A stretch of 64,000 bases of DNA from Anaerolineaceae bacterium UBA6073. Its GTDB lineage: Bacteria; Chloroflexota; Anaerolineae; Anaerolineales; Anaerolineaceae. Below the pieces are notes generated by a model, which was given only the letters and a program-made list of their open reading frames with translations, did no database searches and was not told the DNA's origin. The stretch spans positions 65,260 through 129,259 of the forward strand of contig DIXT01000030.1 in the NCBI GenBank assembly GCA_002436085.1, read 5' to 3'. The translations under genes and the position numbers were made by a program. Shown piece after piece: positions 17,543-26,543 of this stretch (positions within the stretch are counted from its first letter, which is position 1; each line of letters opens with the position of its first letter).

Positions 17543-18679
17543 ATGACGAGAGCATTTGGTGTGGATATCAGTAAATATCAAACCAGCCAGGATGGTACCA
17601 AGCGGCAGGACTTTAATGCCTTGCGCGCCCATACCGAAGAGGTGGTCTTCATCGCCGCGCGGGCAGGGGTCTGCTGGGGTTACAAAGACCCGATGTTTGA
17701 TTATTACTGGAGCGAAATGGCCCGCATCCAGGTTTGCCGCATGGCTTACCTGGTGGTGTACTTCGGCGAAAGCGCAATTTCACAAATGGACGCGCTCTTC
17801 AAAATCGTCGAAGGCAAGGCAAACTGGACGCACGACCGCCTGGTCCTGGATCTTGAAGTGGCAGGCATTAACACCCGCGAGCGCATAACTTCCACCACCC
17901 AAAAATGCCTGGATATCTGCAAAGCCCGCACCGGCATGTACCCGATTTGCTATTCGCGCGCCTCCTGGGTCAACACCTACCTCAGGATAGACCAGCTTCC
18001 GCGCCTGGACTGGTGGCTGGCAACCTATAAAAAACCTTATCCGTACCCGACCTATACCCCGGAGCATCCTGGTCCGCCTGATTTACCCCGGGGAGTGGAT
18101 ACCTACCTGATCCATCAGACTGGCGACAAGAACAAAGCCATAGGGTCCGCCAGCCGCTATATGGATTTTGATCGCTGGAACGGTAGCAAAGCCGATGTCT
18201 TGCGCTACTTCAGCAACCCTGATTATGTCAATCCCAACCCGCCTCCGCCGGACCCCGGCGCAGTTCTCTTCCGCGCGCGCTGCGTGGTTTCAGCCCTCTA
18301 CAAACGTGAAGGCCCCGGCGCCCGCTACAGCGTGGTGGGCTCGTTGAATATCGGAGAAGAAGTCGATGTTTATGAGGTCAAAGACGATTGGTATCGTATT
18401 GACCCGCAGGCTTCCGTGTGGTGCTCCGGAAACGCGCGCTATATGCGCCCGTTGGACCCAGGCCAACCCGACCCGGGGAGGCAGCCTTTGTTCAAGGTGA
18501 AGGTAATCGTCACCGCGCTTTATAAACGGCGCGGACCCAGCGCAAGTTATGCTATTACAGGATACCTGCGGAAGGGGGAGGAAGTCCACGTCTATGAAGT
18601 CACGAACAATTGGTACCGCATTGATGCGGAAAACCAGGTATGGTGTTCGGGGGCTCCGCAGTACACGCAAAAAATCTGA
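17543..18679 (+). CDS. GH25 lysozyme with two SH3-type domains
   Basis: 378 residues. Residues 1-210 form a glycoside hydrolase 25 (Chalaropsis-type muramidase) barrel: FGVDISKYQ at 5-13, VLDLEVAG with the acidic pair near 94-97, YPICYSRASW and the late strand with DTYLIHQTG. Two bacterial SH3 domains follow (about 245-305 and 322-378), each with the pattern ALYKR.GP.A.Y...G and WYRID...VWCSG; the two are clear duplicates. No signal peptide is visible, so export would need lysis or another route, as in phage endolysins. ATG follows GGAGGAAGG. No phage genes are adjacent. A strong terminator follows. Confidence 0.88.
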   Translation: MTRAFGVDISKYQTSQDGTKRQDFNALRAHTEEVVFIAARAGVCWGYKDPMFDYYWSEMARIQVCRMAYLVVYFGESAISQMDALFKIVEGKANWTHDRLVLDLEVAGINTRERITSTTQKCLDICKARTGMYPICYSRASWVNTYLRIDQLPRLDWWLATYKKPYPYPTYTPEHPGPPDLPRGVDTYLIHQTGDKNKAIGSASRYMDFDRWNGSKADVLRYFSNPDYVNPNPPPPDPGAVLFRARCVVSALYKREGPGARYSVVGSLNIGEEVDVYEVKDDWYRIDPQASVWCSGNARYMRPLDPGQPDPGRQPLFKVKVIVTALYKRRGPSASYAITGYLRKGEEVHVYEVTNNWYRIDAENQVWCSGAPQYTQKI

Positions 18680-18694
18680 GCCAAAGCTTAAATG

Positions 18695-18726
18695 AAAATG
18701 GCTGCCTATTAGGCAGCCATTTTTTT
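18695..18726. terminator. bidirectional Rho-independent terminator
   Basis: 10-bp stem ATGGCTGCCT / AGGCAGCCAT, loop ATT, with A-run and T-run on the two sides. Serves the lysozyme gene and the convergent small membrane gene. Confidence 0.88.
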
Positions 18727-18738
18727 GTTAATTGCGGT

Positions 18739-18909
18739 TTAAAGGTCGTTCAGGAGAACGGCCAGGGCAAGCAAAACAAAGCCAGCCAAGACGAGCCAGA
18801 AGGCGTATTGTGCCAGGACGGCGATGATGCCCAATTGGGCAAGCAAGCCTGCTACTGCAAGGACAAGCGCGACAATAAAAGTAACAAATTTTGGTGCGGA
18901 AAGTTTCAT
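18739..18909 (-). CDS. 56-residue two-span membrane protein (MKLSAPK type)
   Basis: Begins MKLSAPKFVTFIVAL, has two hydrophobic helices (about 8-31 and 34-52) joined by a short turn, and ends in LLNDL. AAGGAG stands eight bases before ATG. I recall very similar MKLSAPK small proteins in many Anaerolineae genomes, with no known function. The gene on the other strand here is only a shadow. Confidence 0.75.
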   Translation of the reverse strand: MKLSAPKFVTFIVALVLAVAGLLAQLGIIAVLAQYAFWLVLAGFVLLALAVLLNDL

Positions 18910-19066
18910 AATAAGCTCCTTTTGATTAAATATGAACGATTGTCAAAACTCATCTTAACTCCATTGGCGCGTACTGTCAAGAGCTGAGCTGGCGCAAAGA
19001 CGATGCATAAAACTGCCTGTGAACGGTCTGCTCCTCAATAACCCGAACGTTCTTACCACGGGCTGA

Positions 19067-19072
19067 TATAAT
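19067..19072 (+). promoter_or_regulatory. candidate -10 box of the CDGSH gene
   Basis: Perfect TATAAT 28 bases before the start. The -35 position is weak. The ribosome-site region AAGGACGGTCCT may fold on itself. Confidence 0.4.
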
Positions 19073-19099
19073 CCTCTTACTACCAAAAAGGACGGTCCT

Positions 19100-19831
19100 A
19101 TGAGTCAGGAAGTAGATTCCATTAGCCAGCCGGGCATTTCCATCGCTAGGAATGGCCCTTACATCGTGGAAGGCGCGGTTCCCCTCGTCCGCAAAACACA
19201 GATTGTCTCTGAGTACGGAGAACCACTCAGCTGGCAGCTGCTTTCAAGGTATGAGGTGCCTCGGGAACGCTACCGCCTCTGCCGCTGTGGGAAATCAAAA
19301 CAAATGCCCTTCTGCGATAACACGCACTTGCTTAAACCCTTTGACGGCAGAGAAACAGCCTCCACCGACGGGAGCGAGGATGATTCCATCGTGCTGCCGG
19401 GCGGCAAGCAGATCATTGTTCATCTGTACCGTGATTTGTGCATGAGTTCGGGTTATTGCAACCTGCGCAATACGGGCATTGTTCGTCTGACGGCGGAATC
19501 CGAGGACACGCTTAAACGTTCCCTGGCAATTGCGATGATCGAACGCTGCCCATCCGGCGCGCTGACCTTCCAGCTCGATCCGGATGAACCGGAAATTGAG
19601 CCTGACCTGCCGCTGGAAATCGCTGAAACGTTTGAAATTACTTCCCACGGCTCAATTCGCGGTCCGCTGTGGGTAACCGGATACCTGAAGATAAAGCGGT
19701 CGGATGGGCTGCCTTTCGCGGCGCGCAACCGGGTGACTCTATGCTGCTGCGGGAATTCCCGCAACAAGCCGCTGTGCGACGGCACGCATAGGCGCGACGC
19801 TGAATGGGAAGCGGAATGGAAAAAGAAATAG
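19100..19831 (+). CDS. protein with two CDGSH iron-sulfur domains and a central Fe-S-like domain
   Basis: 243 residues. First CDGSH site CRCGKSKQMPFCDNTH with C61, C63, C72 and H76; second site CCCGNSRNKPLCDGTH with C215, C217, C226 and H230. Both can bind a [2Fe-2S] cluster by three Cys and one His, as in mitoNEET. Between them a region with DLCMSSGYC and ERCPSGAL resembles the divergent 4Fe-4S Fer4_19 domain. Probably a redox or cluster-transfer protein in the cytoplasm. It ends ten bases from the convergent molybdenum hydroxylase gene with no terminator between them. Confidence 0.85.
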   Translation: MSQEVDSISQPGISIARNGPYIVEGAVPLVRKTQIVSEYGEPLSWQLLSRYEVPRERYRLCRCGKSKQMPFCDNTHLLKPFDGRETASTDGSEDDSIVLPGGKQIIVHLYRDLCMSSGYCNLRNTGIVRLTAESEDTLKRSLAIAMIERCPSGALTFQLDPDEPEIEPDLPLEIAETFEITSHGSIRGPLWVTGYLKIKRSDGLPFAARNRVTLCCCGNSRNKPLCDGTHRRDAEWEAEWKKK

Positions 19832-19841
19832 TCAGGAAAGC

Positions 19842-22664
19842 TTAGGTCAGCGGGAACTCCCGCAGGTACGCGAGCACTTCCTCCGCGCGGATAGGCAGGC
19901 GGAAAACCCTCAATCCAATTGCGTTATAGAGCGCGTTGGCGACCGCGGGCGGGGTGGGGATGCTCACAATTTCGCCCACGCCTTTCGCCCCGAACGGCCC
20001 CTCAGCAGTTGGGTGTTCCACCAGTATGGATTTCACCCGCGGGCTGTCCGGCATGCGCGGGATGGGGTAGCGCGCCATCCGGTCTGTTTCCACAACGCCG
20101 GCATTGACGCGGAATTCTTCCATCAAAGCGTGCCCTACGCCCATCACCACGCCGCCTTCCACCTGTCCCTGAAAACCCAGTGGATTAAGTACCCGCCCGG
20201 CGTCGTTCGCGGATATTACCTGCAGCACCTGCAGGCTGCCGGTTTCCAGCGAGACCTCAATCTCGACCGCCTGCGCGCTGAAAGAGTAAGCAAAGTGAAT
20301 GGGATCCGGACCACCGAGCGGACTGGTCTTTGGGGCATGATATACGCTGCGGATGGACCTGCCAGTCGGGCTGGCGTCCATCAGGGCGGCGATTTCCTTC
20401 CAGGGCATGCTGTGGGCGTGGGCTGCGTCAAGCACTTCAGGCGAGTCTGTCCACGCGCCTGATGCGTTGAAGCGGATTTCATCGGGTTCAGTATTCCAGC
20501 GGACCGCAAGATTCGCCAGAATATGCTGCCTGAGCTCTTTGGCTGCCAGCAGGGCGGCGTTCCCCGTGACAAAAGTCTGGCGTGAGGCGGTGGTTGGTCC
20601 GCTGTCCGGGGTGAGGTCGGTATCCATCACGAAAATGTCCACATCCTGCGGGTCGCGCGCGAATACTTCCGCCGCGATGAGCTGCAAGGTGGTCACCAGC
20701 CCCTGTCCGATTTCCGCGGCAGCCGTACGCACCTGCAGACTGCCGTCCAGTCGCAATTCTACGTCAGCCGCGCCGGCATCATCGGCGCCGCTGCCCAGGC
20801 CGGTGTTTTTGTAAGCCGCAGCAACGCCCCAGCAGCGCAAATATTGCTTGCCGCCGCGCATGACGCGCCTGGGGATAAAGGGATCTTCCCCCGCGGCCTC
20901 GCGCAGCGCGTGTTCAACTGCCCGCAAGCAATCCGGCAAACCGACGCTGCTTTCGAGCAGTTGGTTGGTATTGGTCAGGCTGCCTGTATGCAGCGCGTTG
21001 ATCTTGCGCAGTTCCAGCGGGTCCAGCCCCAGCTTGTGCGCCAAAATGTCCATCATGCTTTCTATCGCGAAGGCGGACTGAAGCACGCCAAAACCGCGGA
21101 AAGCCCCGGCTGGCGGATTATTCGTATAAACAGCGTAGCAGTCGGACTTGACATGCGGAATGACATACGGACCGCTTGAATGCGTGGTCGCGCGGGTCAT
21201 CACTTTTTCGCCGAGCGAAGCGTACGCGCCGGTATCGCCGAAAAGCTCGGTCTCCGCGGCGACCAGCAGGCCGTTCTTGCGTGCGCCCAGCTTCACCCGG
21301 ATTTGGGTGGCATGCCGTTTGGGGTGCACCAGCAGGCTTTCGCGCCGGCTGAACAATAATTTCACCGGTTTGCCCGCCGCACGGGAGAGCAAGGAAGCGT
21401 GGATCTGGCCAGCGATGTCCTCTTTTCCGCCGAAGCCGCCGCCCGTGAGCTGCCCGCGTATGCGCACCTGCTCTTCCGGGACGCCGAGCGCCGCCGCAAC
21501 CTGACTGCGGTCGGAATAAGGTATCTGCGAACCTACGTAAACTTCCATACGGCCGTCCGGCAGTGGTACTGCTATGCTGCATTCCGGTTCCATGAACAAG
21601 TGGTCCGTAAAGGGCGTGAAAAAGCTGTGTTCGACAATGACCTCAGCATCCCGAAATCCTTGTTCGGGATCGCCTTTGCGAACCTTGATATGCTTGAGCA
21701 GGTTTCCGTTTTCGTGCAAGCGGGCTGCTTCTGCCAGAAGCGCCACTTGGGGCGTGGAAAGCGCTGGCAGGGGTTCCAGTTCCACCTGGATGAGCGCCGC
21801 AGCGGCATCCGCGTTGGCCTGTGTGTCCGCGGCAACCAGCGCCAGGGCGTCCCCTACCGTGCGGACGCGCTCCCCCAAACCCACCAGAATTGGCCAATCG
21901 CTGGTGAACAATCCATGCTGCCGCGCCGCGGGCAGGTCTTCGGCGGTGAGGACAACCTGCACGCCCTCATGCGCCAGGGCGGCGCTGATATCCAGAGAGC
22001 GCAAGATCGCATGAGGAACGTTCGCACGCAGAACACGCGCAAAGAGCATCCCTGGGAACGTGAGGTCATCCGTAAAAATGGCAGAGCCGTCGGCTTTGGC
22101 GGCTGCGTCCGGGCGGGGATGCAGGGTGCCGATGGCGCTGTTTTCTGCAGGTACCATGCTGATGTTGGGAGCAGGGAGAGGTCCGCCGTTGCGCATGACC
22201 GCGGCTGCCGCGAGCACCGCCTGCAGGATGGCTTCATACGCGCCGCAGCGGCAGAGCACATCCTTAAGCGCGGACTTCAGTTCAGCGTAATCCGGGTCCG
22301 GGTGTTTCAGGAGATAGGCGTAGGCATTCAGAATTTGCGTGGGCGTACAGAAGCCGCATTGTATCGCGCCGTAGCTCGCGAAGGCTGCCTGCAGCGGATG
22401 CGAGCTGCCCGGGCTGGGGGAGAGCGCCCTCAGCCCCTCAATCGTGAGGACGGATTTGCCCGCGGCTTTTCGGGCGGGGTAGAGGCAGGACTTGACTGGT
22501 TTATCATCCACCAGCACGGTGCAAATGCCGCAGCGTCCTTCGCCGCAGCCGATTTTGGTGCCGGTCAGGCGCAAACGGTCCCGCAATAAGGAGGCAAGCG
22601 TTTCGCCGGGAACTTCAGGGAGGGAGTAAGAGCTGCCATTGATTTTTAATTCAATAATTGCCAC
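19842..22664 (-). CDS. molybdenum hydroxylase, Mop-type fusion (aldehyde oxidoreductase / xanthine dehydrogenase family)
   Basis: 940 residues joining an N-terminal iron-sulfur subunit to the molybdopterin subunit, without an FAD domain, as in the 907-residue Desulfovibrio aldehyde oxidoreductase Mop. First [2Fe-2S] cluster: C40, C45, C48, C60 (IGCGEGRCGIC). Second: C103, C106, C138, C140 (QCGFC, CRCG). Molybdopterin part: GGGFGGKED, AFRGFG, the late GVGE with the base Glu at about residue 898. Likely oxidises an aldehyde or N-heterocycle; the substrate cannot be told. Start is GTG at 22664 without a ribosome site; a TATAAT stands six bases before it. No cofactor maturation genes are adjacent. 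Confidence 0.88.
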   Translation of the reverse strand: MAIIELKINGSSYSLPEVPGETLASLLRDRLRLTGTKIGCGEGRCGICTVLVDDKPVKSCLYPARKAAGKSVLTIEGLRALSPSPGSSHPLQAAFASYGAIQCGFCTPTQILNAYAYLLKHPDPDYAELKSALKDVLCRCGAYEAILQAVLAAAAVMRNGGPLPAPNISMVPAENSAIGTLHPRPDAAAKADGSAIFTDDLTFPGMLFARVLRANVPHAILRSLDISAALAHEGVQVVLTAEDLPAARQHGLFTSDWPILVGLGERVRTVGDALALVAADTQANADAAAALIQVELEPLPALSTPQVALLAEAARLHENGNLLKHIKVRKGDPEQGFRDAEVIVEHSFFTPFTDHLFMEPECSIAVPLPDGRMEVYVGSQIPYSDRSQVAAALGVPEEQVRIRGQLTGGGFGGKEDIAGQIHASLLSRAAGKPVKLLFSRRESLLVHPKRHATQIRVKLGARKNGLLVAAETELFGDTGAYASLGEKVMTRATTHSSGPYVIPHVKSDCYAVYTNNPPAGAFRGFGVLQSAFAIESMMDILAHKLGLDPLELRKINALHTGSLTNTNQLLESSVGLPDCLRAVEHALREAAGEDPFIPRRVMRGGKQYLRCWGVAAAYKNTGLGSGADDAGAADVELRLDGSLQVRTAAAEIGQGLVTTLQLIAAEVFARDPQDVDIFVMDTDLTPDSGPTTASRQTFVTGNAALLAAKELRQHILANLAVRWNTEPDEIRFNASGAWTDSPEVLDAAHAHSMPWKEIAALMDASPTGRSIRSVYHAPKTSPLGGPDPIHFAYSFSAQAVEIEVSLETGSLQVLQVISANDAGRVLNPLGFQGQVEGGVVMGVGHALMEEFRVNAGVVETDRMARYPIPRMPDSPRVKSILVEHPTAEGPFGAKGVGEIVSIPTPPAVANALYNAIGLRVFRLPIRAEEVLAYLREFPLT

Positions 22665-22670
22665 GATTTA

Positions 22671-22676
22671 ATTATA
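22671..22676 (-). promoter_or_regulatory. -10 box suggesting a leaderless transcript
   Basis: TATAAT on the minus strand ends six bases before the GTG of the molybdenum hydroxylase, so transcription would start at or next to the start codon. No -35 match is seen. Confidence 0.35.
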
Positions 22677-22688
22677 GTACGTGTTCGT

Positions 22689-22704
22689 CAGACTCTTTAG
22701 TCTG
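22689..22704. promoter_or_regulatory. inverted repeat in the hydroxylase-bacterioferritin divergent region
   Basis: CAGACT-CTTT-AGTCTG, 6-bp arms, just upstream of the hydroxylase -10 box. Possible operator. Confidence 0.3.
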
Positions 22705-22870
22705 CGAAGCAAAAGACAGCGCGTTCAATCACATCAATTTCCTCCAAGACATGGAAGCTGATCTAACTGTGAAAGCTGCACATGGATTTCCTGTAGAGGT
22801 CACCATCGATTCTTTGCAAACAGGCTGTGCTACAATAAACAACACAAACATTAAACATAAGGAGCTAAGC

Positions 22871-23344
22871 ATGAAAGGTAATAAAAATGTCCTGGAAGTT
22901 TTAAACGATTTACTCTCGGATGAATTGACCGCGATTAACCAGTATATGGTTCATGGCGAGATGGCTGAGGATTGGGGCTACCCCGTGCTGCACGAAGCAA
23001 TCGAAAAACGCGCCATCACCGAAATGCGCCACGCCGAAAAGCATATCGTCCGCATCCTGTTCCTGGAAGGCATCCCGATTGTTAGCAATCTCAAAGCTAT
23101 CCATATCGGCGCGGACGTCCCCAAGATTTTTGCGAACGACCACGCCGCTGAACAGGAAGCTATCGATAAGTACAACGCGGCCATCAAGGTTTGCGTGGAA
23201 GCTGGCGATAATGGCACCAAAGAAATGCTCGACGCGATCCTGGTGGACGAAGAAGACCACATTGATTACATCGAGACCGAGATGAGCAAAATGGAACAGA
23301 TGGGTCTGACCTTCTACCTGTCTACCCTCACTAAAGAAAGCTAA
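22871..23344 (+). CDS. bfr: bacterioferritin
   Basis: 157-residue four-helix iron storage protein forming 24-subunit shells, each pair of subunits binding a heme. It starts MKGNKNVLEVLNDLLSDEL with the ferroxidase Glu of DELTAINQY, then EMRHAEKHI (ferroxidase E and H, and the Met used as heme ligand), EQEAIDKYN and DEEDHIDYIE. The ATG at 22871 follows AAGGAG; the upstream in-frame extension to 22658 has no ribosome site and is rejected. A TACAAT at 22831-22836 is a possible -10 box. Confidence 0.93.
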   Translation: MKGNKNVLEVLNDLLSDELTAINQYMVHGEMAEDWGYPVLHEAIEKRAITEMRHAEKHIVRILFLEGIPIVSNLKAIHIGADVPKIFANDHAAEQEAIDKYNAAIKVCVEAGDNGTKEMLDAILVDEEDHIDYIETEMSKMEQMGLTFYLSTLTKES

Positions 23345-23346
23345 TT

Positions 23347-24021
23347 TTACCCGGAAAGATGCAGCCCCGCTGGATTTACTGGTGGAGCTGCATTGCGCAT
23401 AGCCATATTATCGTGATGAGTTAGGACACACGCATAAATGGCAGGAAGACCTGAACCCGAGCGGGTTTGATTGAGCGGGATGTCTTCAACGACACTGCTG
23501 CGCCGGACGCAGGTAAGGTCTACCGGCCAGTCTTCAGGCTGATTGCGGTCGGCGAGCGTCTTGGCGGTGCTGCCGGCGGTGTTCTCCAGCGTCTGGATAA
23601 TATCCAGACCGGTTTTCTCCCAGTTGCCCGGTATAGCGTTTATCGTGTCAACCATCCCACCGATGTTTGCCAGGGTTTCGTCATCCAGCCCGATTTTCAG
23701 CCCGTCCTCCACTACGCGCAGGAGTTCATCCACGCGCGCCAGCGTTTCCTCATCGAAACCCGCCTTCAGCCCATTGGCAAAAGTCTCATTGAGCTCTTCG
23801 ATGGTTCCACGGGTTTCGGGTCAAATTTGTATACCTGTTGCGAGCGTGTCGTTGCTGTCATCCACGCGGTCCAATGTATTTTGGTCGAGGCCGCTGGTGG
23901 TGGTGACTTGGATGCCGCTGACGACGTCTTTGGCCTGGTCCAGAATATCTGAGATGTCTCCGATGCAGCCAGTGGAAAACAGGATAACCGGGGTTAACCA
24001 AAACGCCAGTAGTTTTTTCAT
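23347..24021 (-). pseudogene. lipoprotein gene interrupted by an in-frame TGA
   Basis: From ATG at 24021 the frame encodes a lipoprotein signal ending in FSTGC, then stops at TGA (23821-23823) after 66 residues. The same frame is then open for another 157 codons to 23347 and continues the same protein style: Gly-Leu/Phe-Asp-x-x-Thr-Leu units appear before the stop (GLDQNTLDRVDD) and after it (GFDEETLARVDEL, GLDDETLANIGG). So one gene of about 224 codons is interrupted once. No SECIS-like hairpin with a loop G is found after this TGA, and no Cys context, so a nonsense mutation or sequencing error is more likely than selenocysteine. Function unknown. Confidence 0.6.
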
Positions 24022-24153
24022 ATTTCTTCCACTTGATGAAGAACGCGACCAAATGCAGGATTATCAGACAGTAAGGATAGGTCGATGCTGACCGCAGCTT
24101 TTGCTTAGTTTGGATGCTTATAATATAGCGTTATTTTTCTGAAATAAAAAGAT

Positions 24154-24177
24154 ATCTCCGGTCAGATCTCCGGTCAG
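24154..24177 (+). repeat. tandem 12-bp direct repeat
   Basis: ATCTCCGGTCAG twice without spacing in the region before the TolB-like lipoprotein gene. Confidence 0.75.
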
Positions 24178-24202
24178 ATTATTACCTGGGCATGCACCCT
24201 GA

Positions 24203-24208
24203 TATAAT
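24203..24208 (+). promoter_or_regulatory. candidate -10 box
   Basis: Perfect TATAAT 85 bases before the lipoprotein gene; -35 match weak. Confidence 0.35.
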
Positions 24209-24293
24209 GAAAACGTACAAAGCTTTGGAATCTCCTTAAATTTGGGGCATACCTAGCCTACCATGTCCACACTATTGCTTAGCAAAGGAGACA

Positions 24294-25526
24294 ATGATGC
24301 GAAGCCGCCTTCTCTTGTTCGTCCTTCTGACCGCCGCCTGTCTGTTTGTTCTGCAGGCCTGCACCCCCGCTTCTACTCCTACTCCTGAACTGCCTCCGAC
24401 CGAGGAACCGACTCTGCCGCCAGTTCCCCCGACTGAGGAAGTGCCGCCGACCGAGGTACCGACCCTGGAGCCCACGCCCATCCCCGTGCCGACTGAAGTC
24501 CCGGTTCCCCCTAATGGGCAGATTGTATTTCGCTATGAGGCTAACCTCTGGCGCTATCTGGTTGATTCCGGAGTTCTGGAACAGCTCACTTTCGACGGCG
24601 TACCGGGGGACTACGGCAACATTTACGATAACGCCGAAATCTCACCGGATGGGGCAGTGTTAGCCTATACCAAAGGGGAGAGCAGCTTCATGACCGACTT
24701 CACCAGCGGCTCACTCATGGATATGACTGCCTACGGCAAATTCATCAAGTGGAATGGCATCGACCGCCAGTTTTTCACAGCGCTGGGCGACATGACCTGC
24801 CCGCCTGTCGAAAACCTGGAAGACCAGGCCTTGCTGAACTTTGACGTCATGCGCTACGACCAGTCCAATCTGAGCAGCGTGACCAATCTCGGCAATATCG
24901 GCGGAGGCCTGAAGTTTGTCAGTACCATTTCCAATGACGGGCAGTGGCTGGTGGCTAACAGCTGCGGCTGCTATTCTGAGTGCGGCAGTGAATCCGTCTG
25001 GCATCTGCCTACCCTCAGCCAGATTAGCTCACCACTCAGCTTCCCGATTGGCGGGATCGATTTCTCACCGGACAGCGCCCAGCTGGTGCTCGGGCAGTGG
25101 CAGATGTTCGGCTATCAGGAAAGCGCGCTCTATACAGCAAGCAGCGACCTGAGCAGCCTCACCTCGATTTACAACCGCAGCGAGACTGCGCCTATCCGGC
25201 AGGAATGGTCTCCGGATGGGACTATGATCGCTTTCACCCTGGTCGAGATTGATCCGCTGGAAATGAGCGCTACCGAGCGCATGGTGATCCTCATCAGCCC
25301 GAATGGAAACGAGCAGCTGCTGGTGGAAAGCGGCGGCGCGGAATTCCTGGCCTGGTCGCCGGACAGCAGCAAGATCCTTTACACCCAGGAAGTGGGCGGC
25401 GTGCGCAATGTGTTCGTCTACGACAGGGTAGCCGAAACGAAAACCCTGCTTCCCTTCACCATCGACACGTATTCAGACGGCGCGGTGGACTGGGGCAGAC
25501 TTTCCGCGGGGGACCTGGGACTTTAG
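24294..25526 (+). CDS. lipoprotein with WD40/TolB-like beta-propeller
   Basis: 410 residues. Signal peptide ending in VLQAC (lipobox), a long Pro/Thr/Glu linker to about residue 74, then repeated beta-propeller strands such as ISPDGAVLAYT, ISNDGQWLVA, FSPDSAQLVLG, WSPDGTMIAFT and WSPDSSKILYT, the PD40/TolB pattern. Located on the outer side of the membrane. AAAGGAG stands before an ATGATG, so the start may be either Met. Ligand unknown; not obviously linked to its neighbours. Confidence 0.82.
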   Translation: MMRSRLLLFVLLTAACLFVLQACTPASTPTPELPPTEEPTLPPVPPTEEVPPTEVPTLEPTPIPVPTEVPVPPNGQIVFRYEANLWRYLVDSGVLEQLTFDGVPGDYGNIYDNAEISPDGAVLAYTKGESSFMTDFTSGSLMDMTAYGKFIKWNGIDRQFFTALGDMTCPPVENLEDQALLNFDVMRYDQSNLSSVTNLGNIGGGLKFVSTISNDGQWLVANSCGCYSECGSESVWHLPTLSQISSPLSFPIGGIDFSPDSAQLVLGQWQMFGYQESALYTASSDLSSLTSIYNRSETAPIRQEWSPDGTMIAFTLVEIDPLEMSATERMVILISPNGNEQLLVESGGAEFLAWSPDSSKILYTQEVGGVRNVFVYDRVAETKTLLPFTIDTYSDGAVDWGRLSAGDLGL

Positions 25527-25608
25527 ACCCGGCTGGCTTTTAGCAGGCACGCGCGTTGGGGTTCTCCGGCGCCTGTGCTGTCTTGCCTGAAGCTGGAGAA
25601 GAAAACGT

Positions 25609-26463
25609 ATGAATCCTCCGGAATTGGAAATCTATGTGCCTGATACAGCGCAAACTGTGTCAGGCACGTCGGCTGAACGGGTTCTGGCTTCAATCACGCA
25701 TCTGGGCATTGCCGCGCACCCGGATGACCTGGAAATCATGGCGATTGACGGCATCCTCAAGGGTTTCTCCGGAGGCGGGAATATGTTCGGCGGCGTTATG
25801 CTCACCGACGGTAGAGGCGCGCCGCGCGCGGGAAAGTTTTCCAATCTTAGCGATGCAGAGCTGGCAGCATTGCGCAAAGAAGAGCAAAAAGAAGCCGCGC
25901 GGATTGGCAGCTACGGCGCATTGGTCTTCATGAATTTAACCAGTCGGGACCTGCGCCAGGATAGCTCAGTTGTTGAAAGCCTCGCGCGCGTGCTGCAGGC
26001 GGCGCGCCCCCGCTGGGTATATACCCACAGCCTGCTCGACGCGCACCCCACACACAGCGCGGCTGCCTGGCGCGTCATCCAGGCGCTGCGCAGCTTGCCC
26101 GCGGATATGCTCCCGGAGCAGGTATACGGCTGCGAGGTTTGGCGCGGGCTGGAATGGCTGCCGACGCGCTGGCGGGTGGCTTTTGACTGCTCAGACCACC
26201 TGGAACTGCAAAAGGAGCTACTCGAAGTCTTCAAAACCCAGATCGAAAGCGGCAAACGCTACGACCGCGCGATCCTGGGCAGGCGGGCTGCTAACGCTAC
26301 CATGAATGAACCAAATGCTGTAGATAAGGCTCGAGCATTAACGTACGCCATGGATTTAACCCCCTTAGTTCGCGATAAGACACTTTCTCCACGCGCATAT
26401 TTGCTGGAGATTCTGAGGGATTTCGAACAGGAAGCGCTCTCAACGCTGCCGGATGATGCCTGA
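25609..26463 (+). CDS. LmbE/PIG-L family N-deacetylase
   Basis: 284 residues. Zn-dependent deacetylase of GlcNAc-containing small molecules or lipids. The metal site AHPDD occurs at about residues 35-39 and the third ligand in HPTHSAA near residue 147. GRGAPR and the EEQKEAARIG helix are typical. The N-terminus has an extra 30 residues before the first strand. Substrate not predictable. Ends at TGA 80 bases before the convergent ecfT; no terminator recognised. Confidence 0.83.
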   Translation: MNPPELEIYVPDTAQTVSGTSAERVLASITHLGIAAHPDDLEIMAIDGILKGFSGGGNMFGGVMLTDGRGAPRAGKFSNLSDAELAALRKEEQKEAARIGSYGALVFMNLTSRDLRQDSSVVESLARVLQAARPRWVYTHSLLDAHPTHSAAAWRVIQALRSLPADMLPEQVYGCEVWRGLEWLPTRWRVAFDCSDHLELQKELLEVFKTQIESGKRYDRAILGRRAANATMNEPNAVDKARALTYAMDLTPLVRDKTLSPRAYLLEILRDFEQEALSTLPDDA

Positions 26464-26543
26464 AGTGCGCGGGGGCGCCTTGAAACAGCGCTGGCTGTAG
26501 CGAAACTCAGCTTACGCGCTTTGCCAGCTGGCGAGCCAGTATT

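Noticed and set aside
17543..18679. Prophage around the lysozyme gene
   Set aside because: No other phage gene, integrase or att site is visible within several kilobases.
18640..18987. 115-codon frame on the plus strand
   Set aside because: Shadow of the minus-strand MKLSAPK gene, which has a perfect ribosome site; the frame also crosses a terminator.
23821..23823. Selenocysteine at the second in-frame TGA
   Set aside because: No hairpin with suitable spacing and loop G follows, and the context is not a redox motif. Nonsense or sequence error is simpler.
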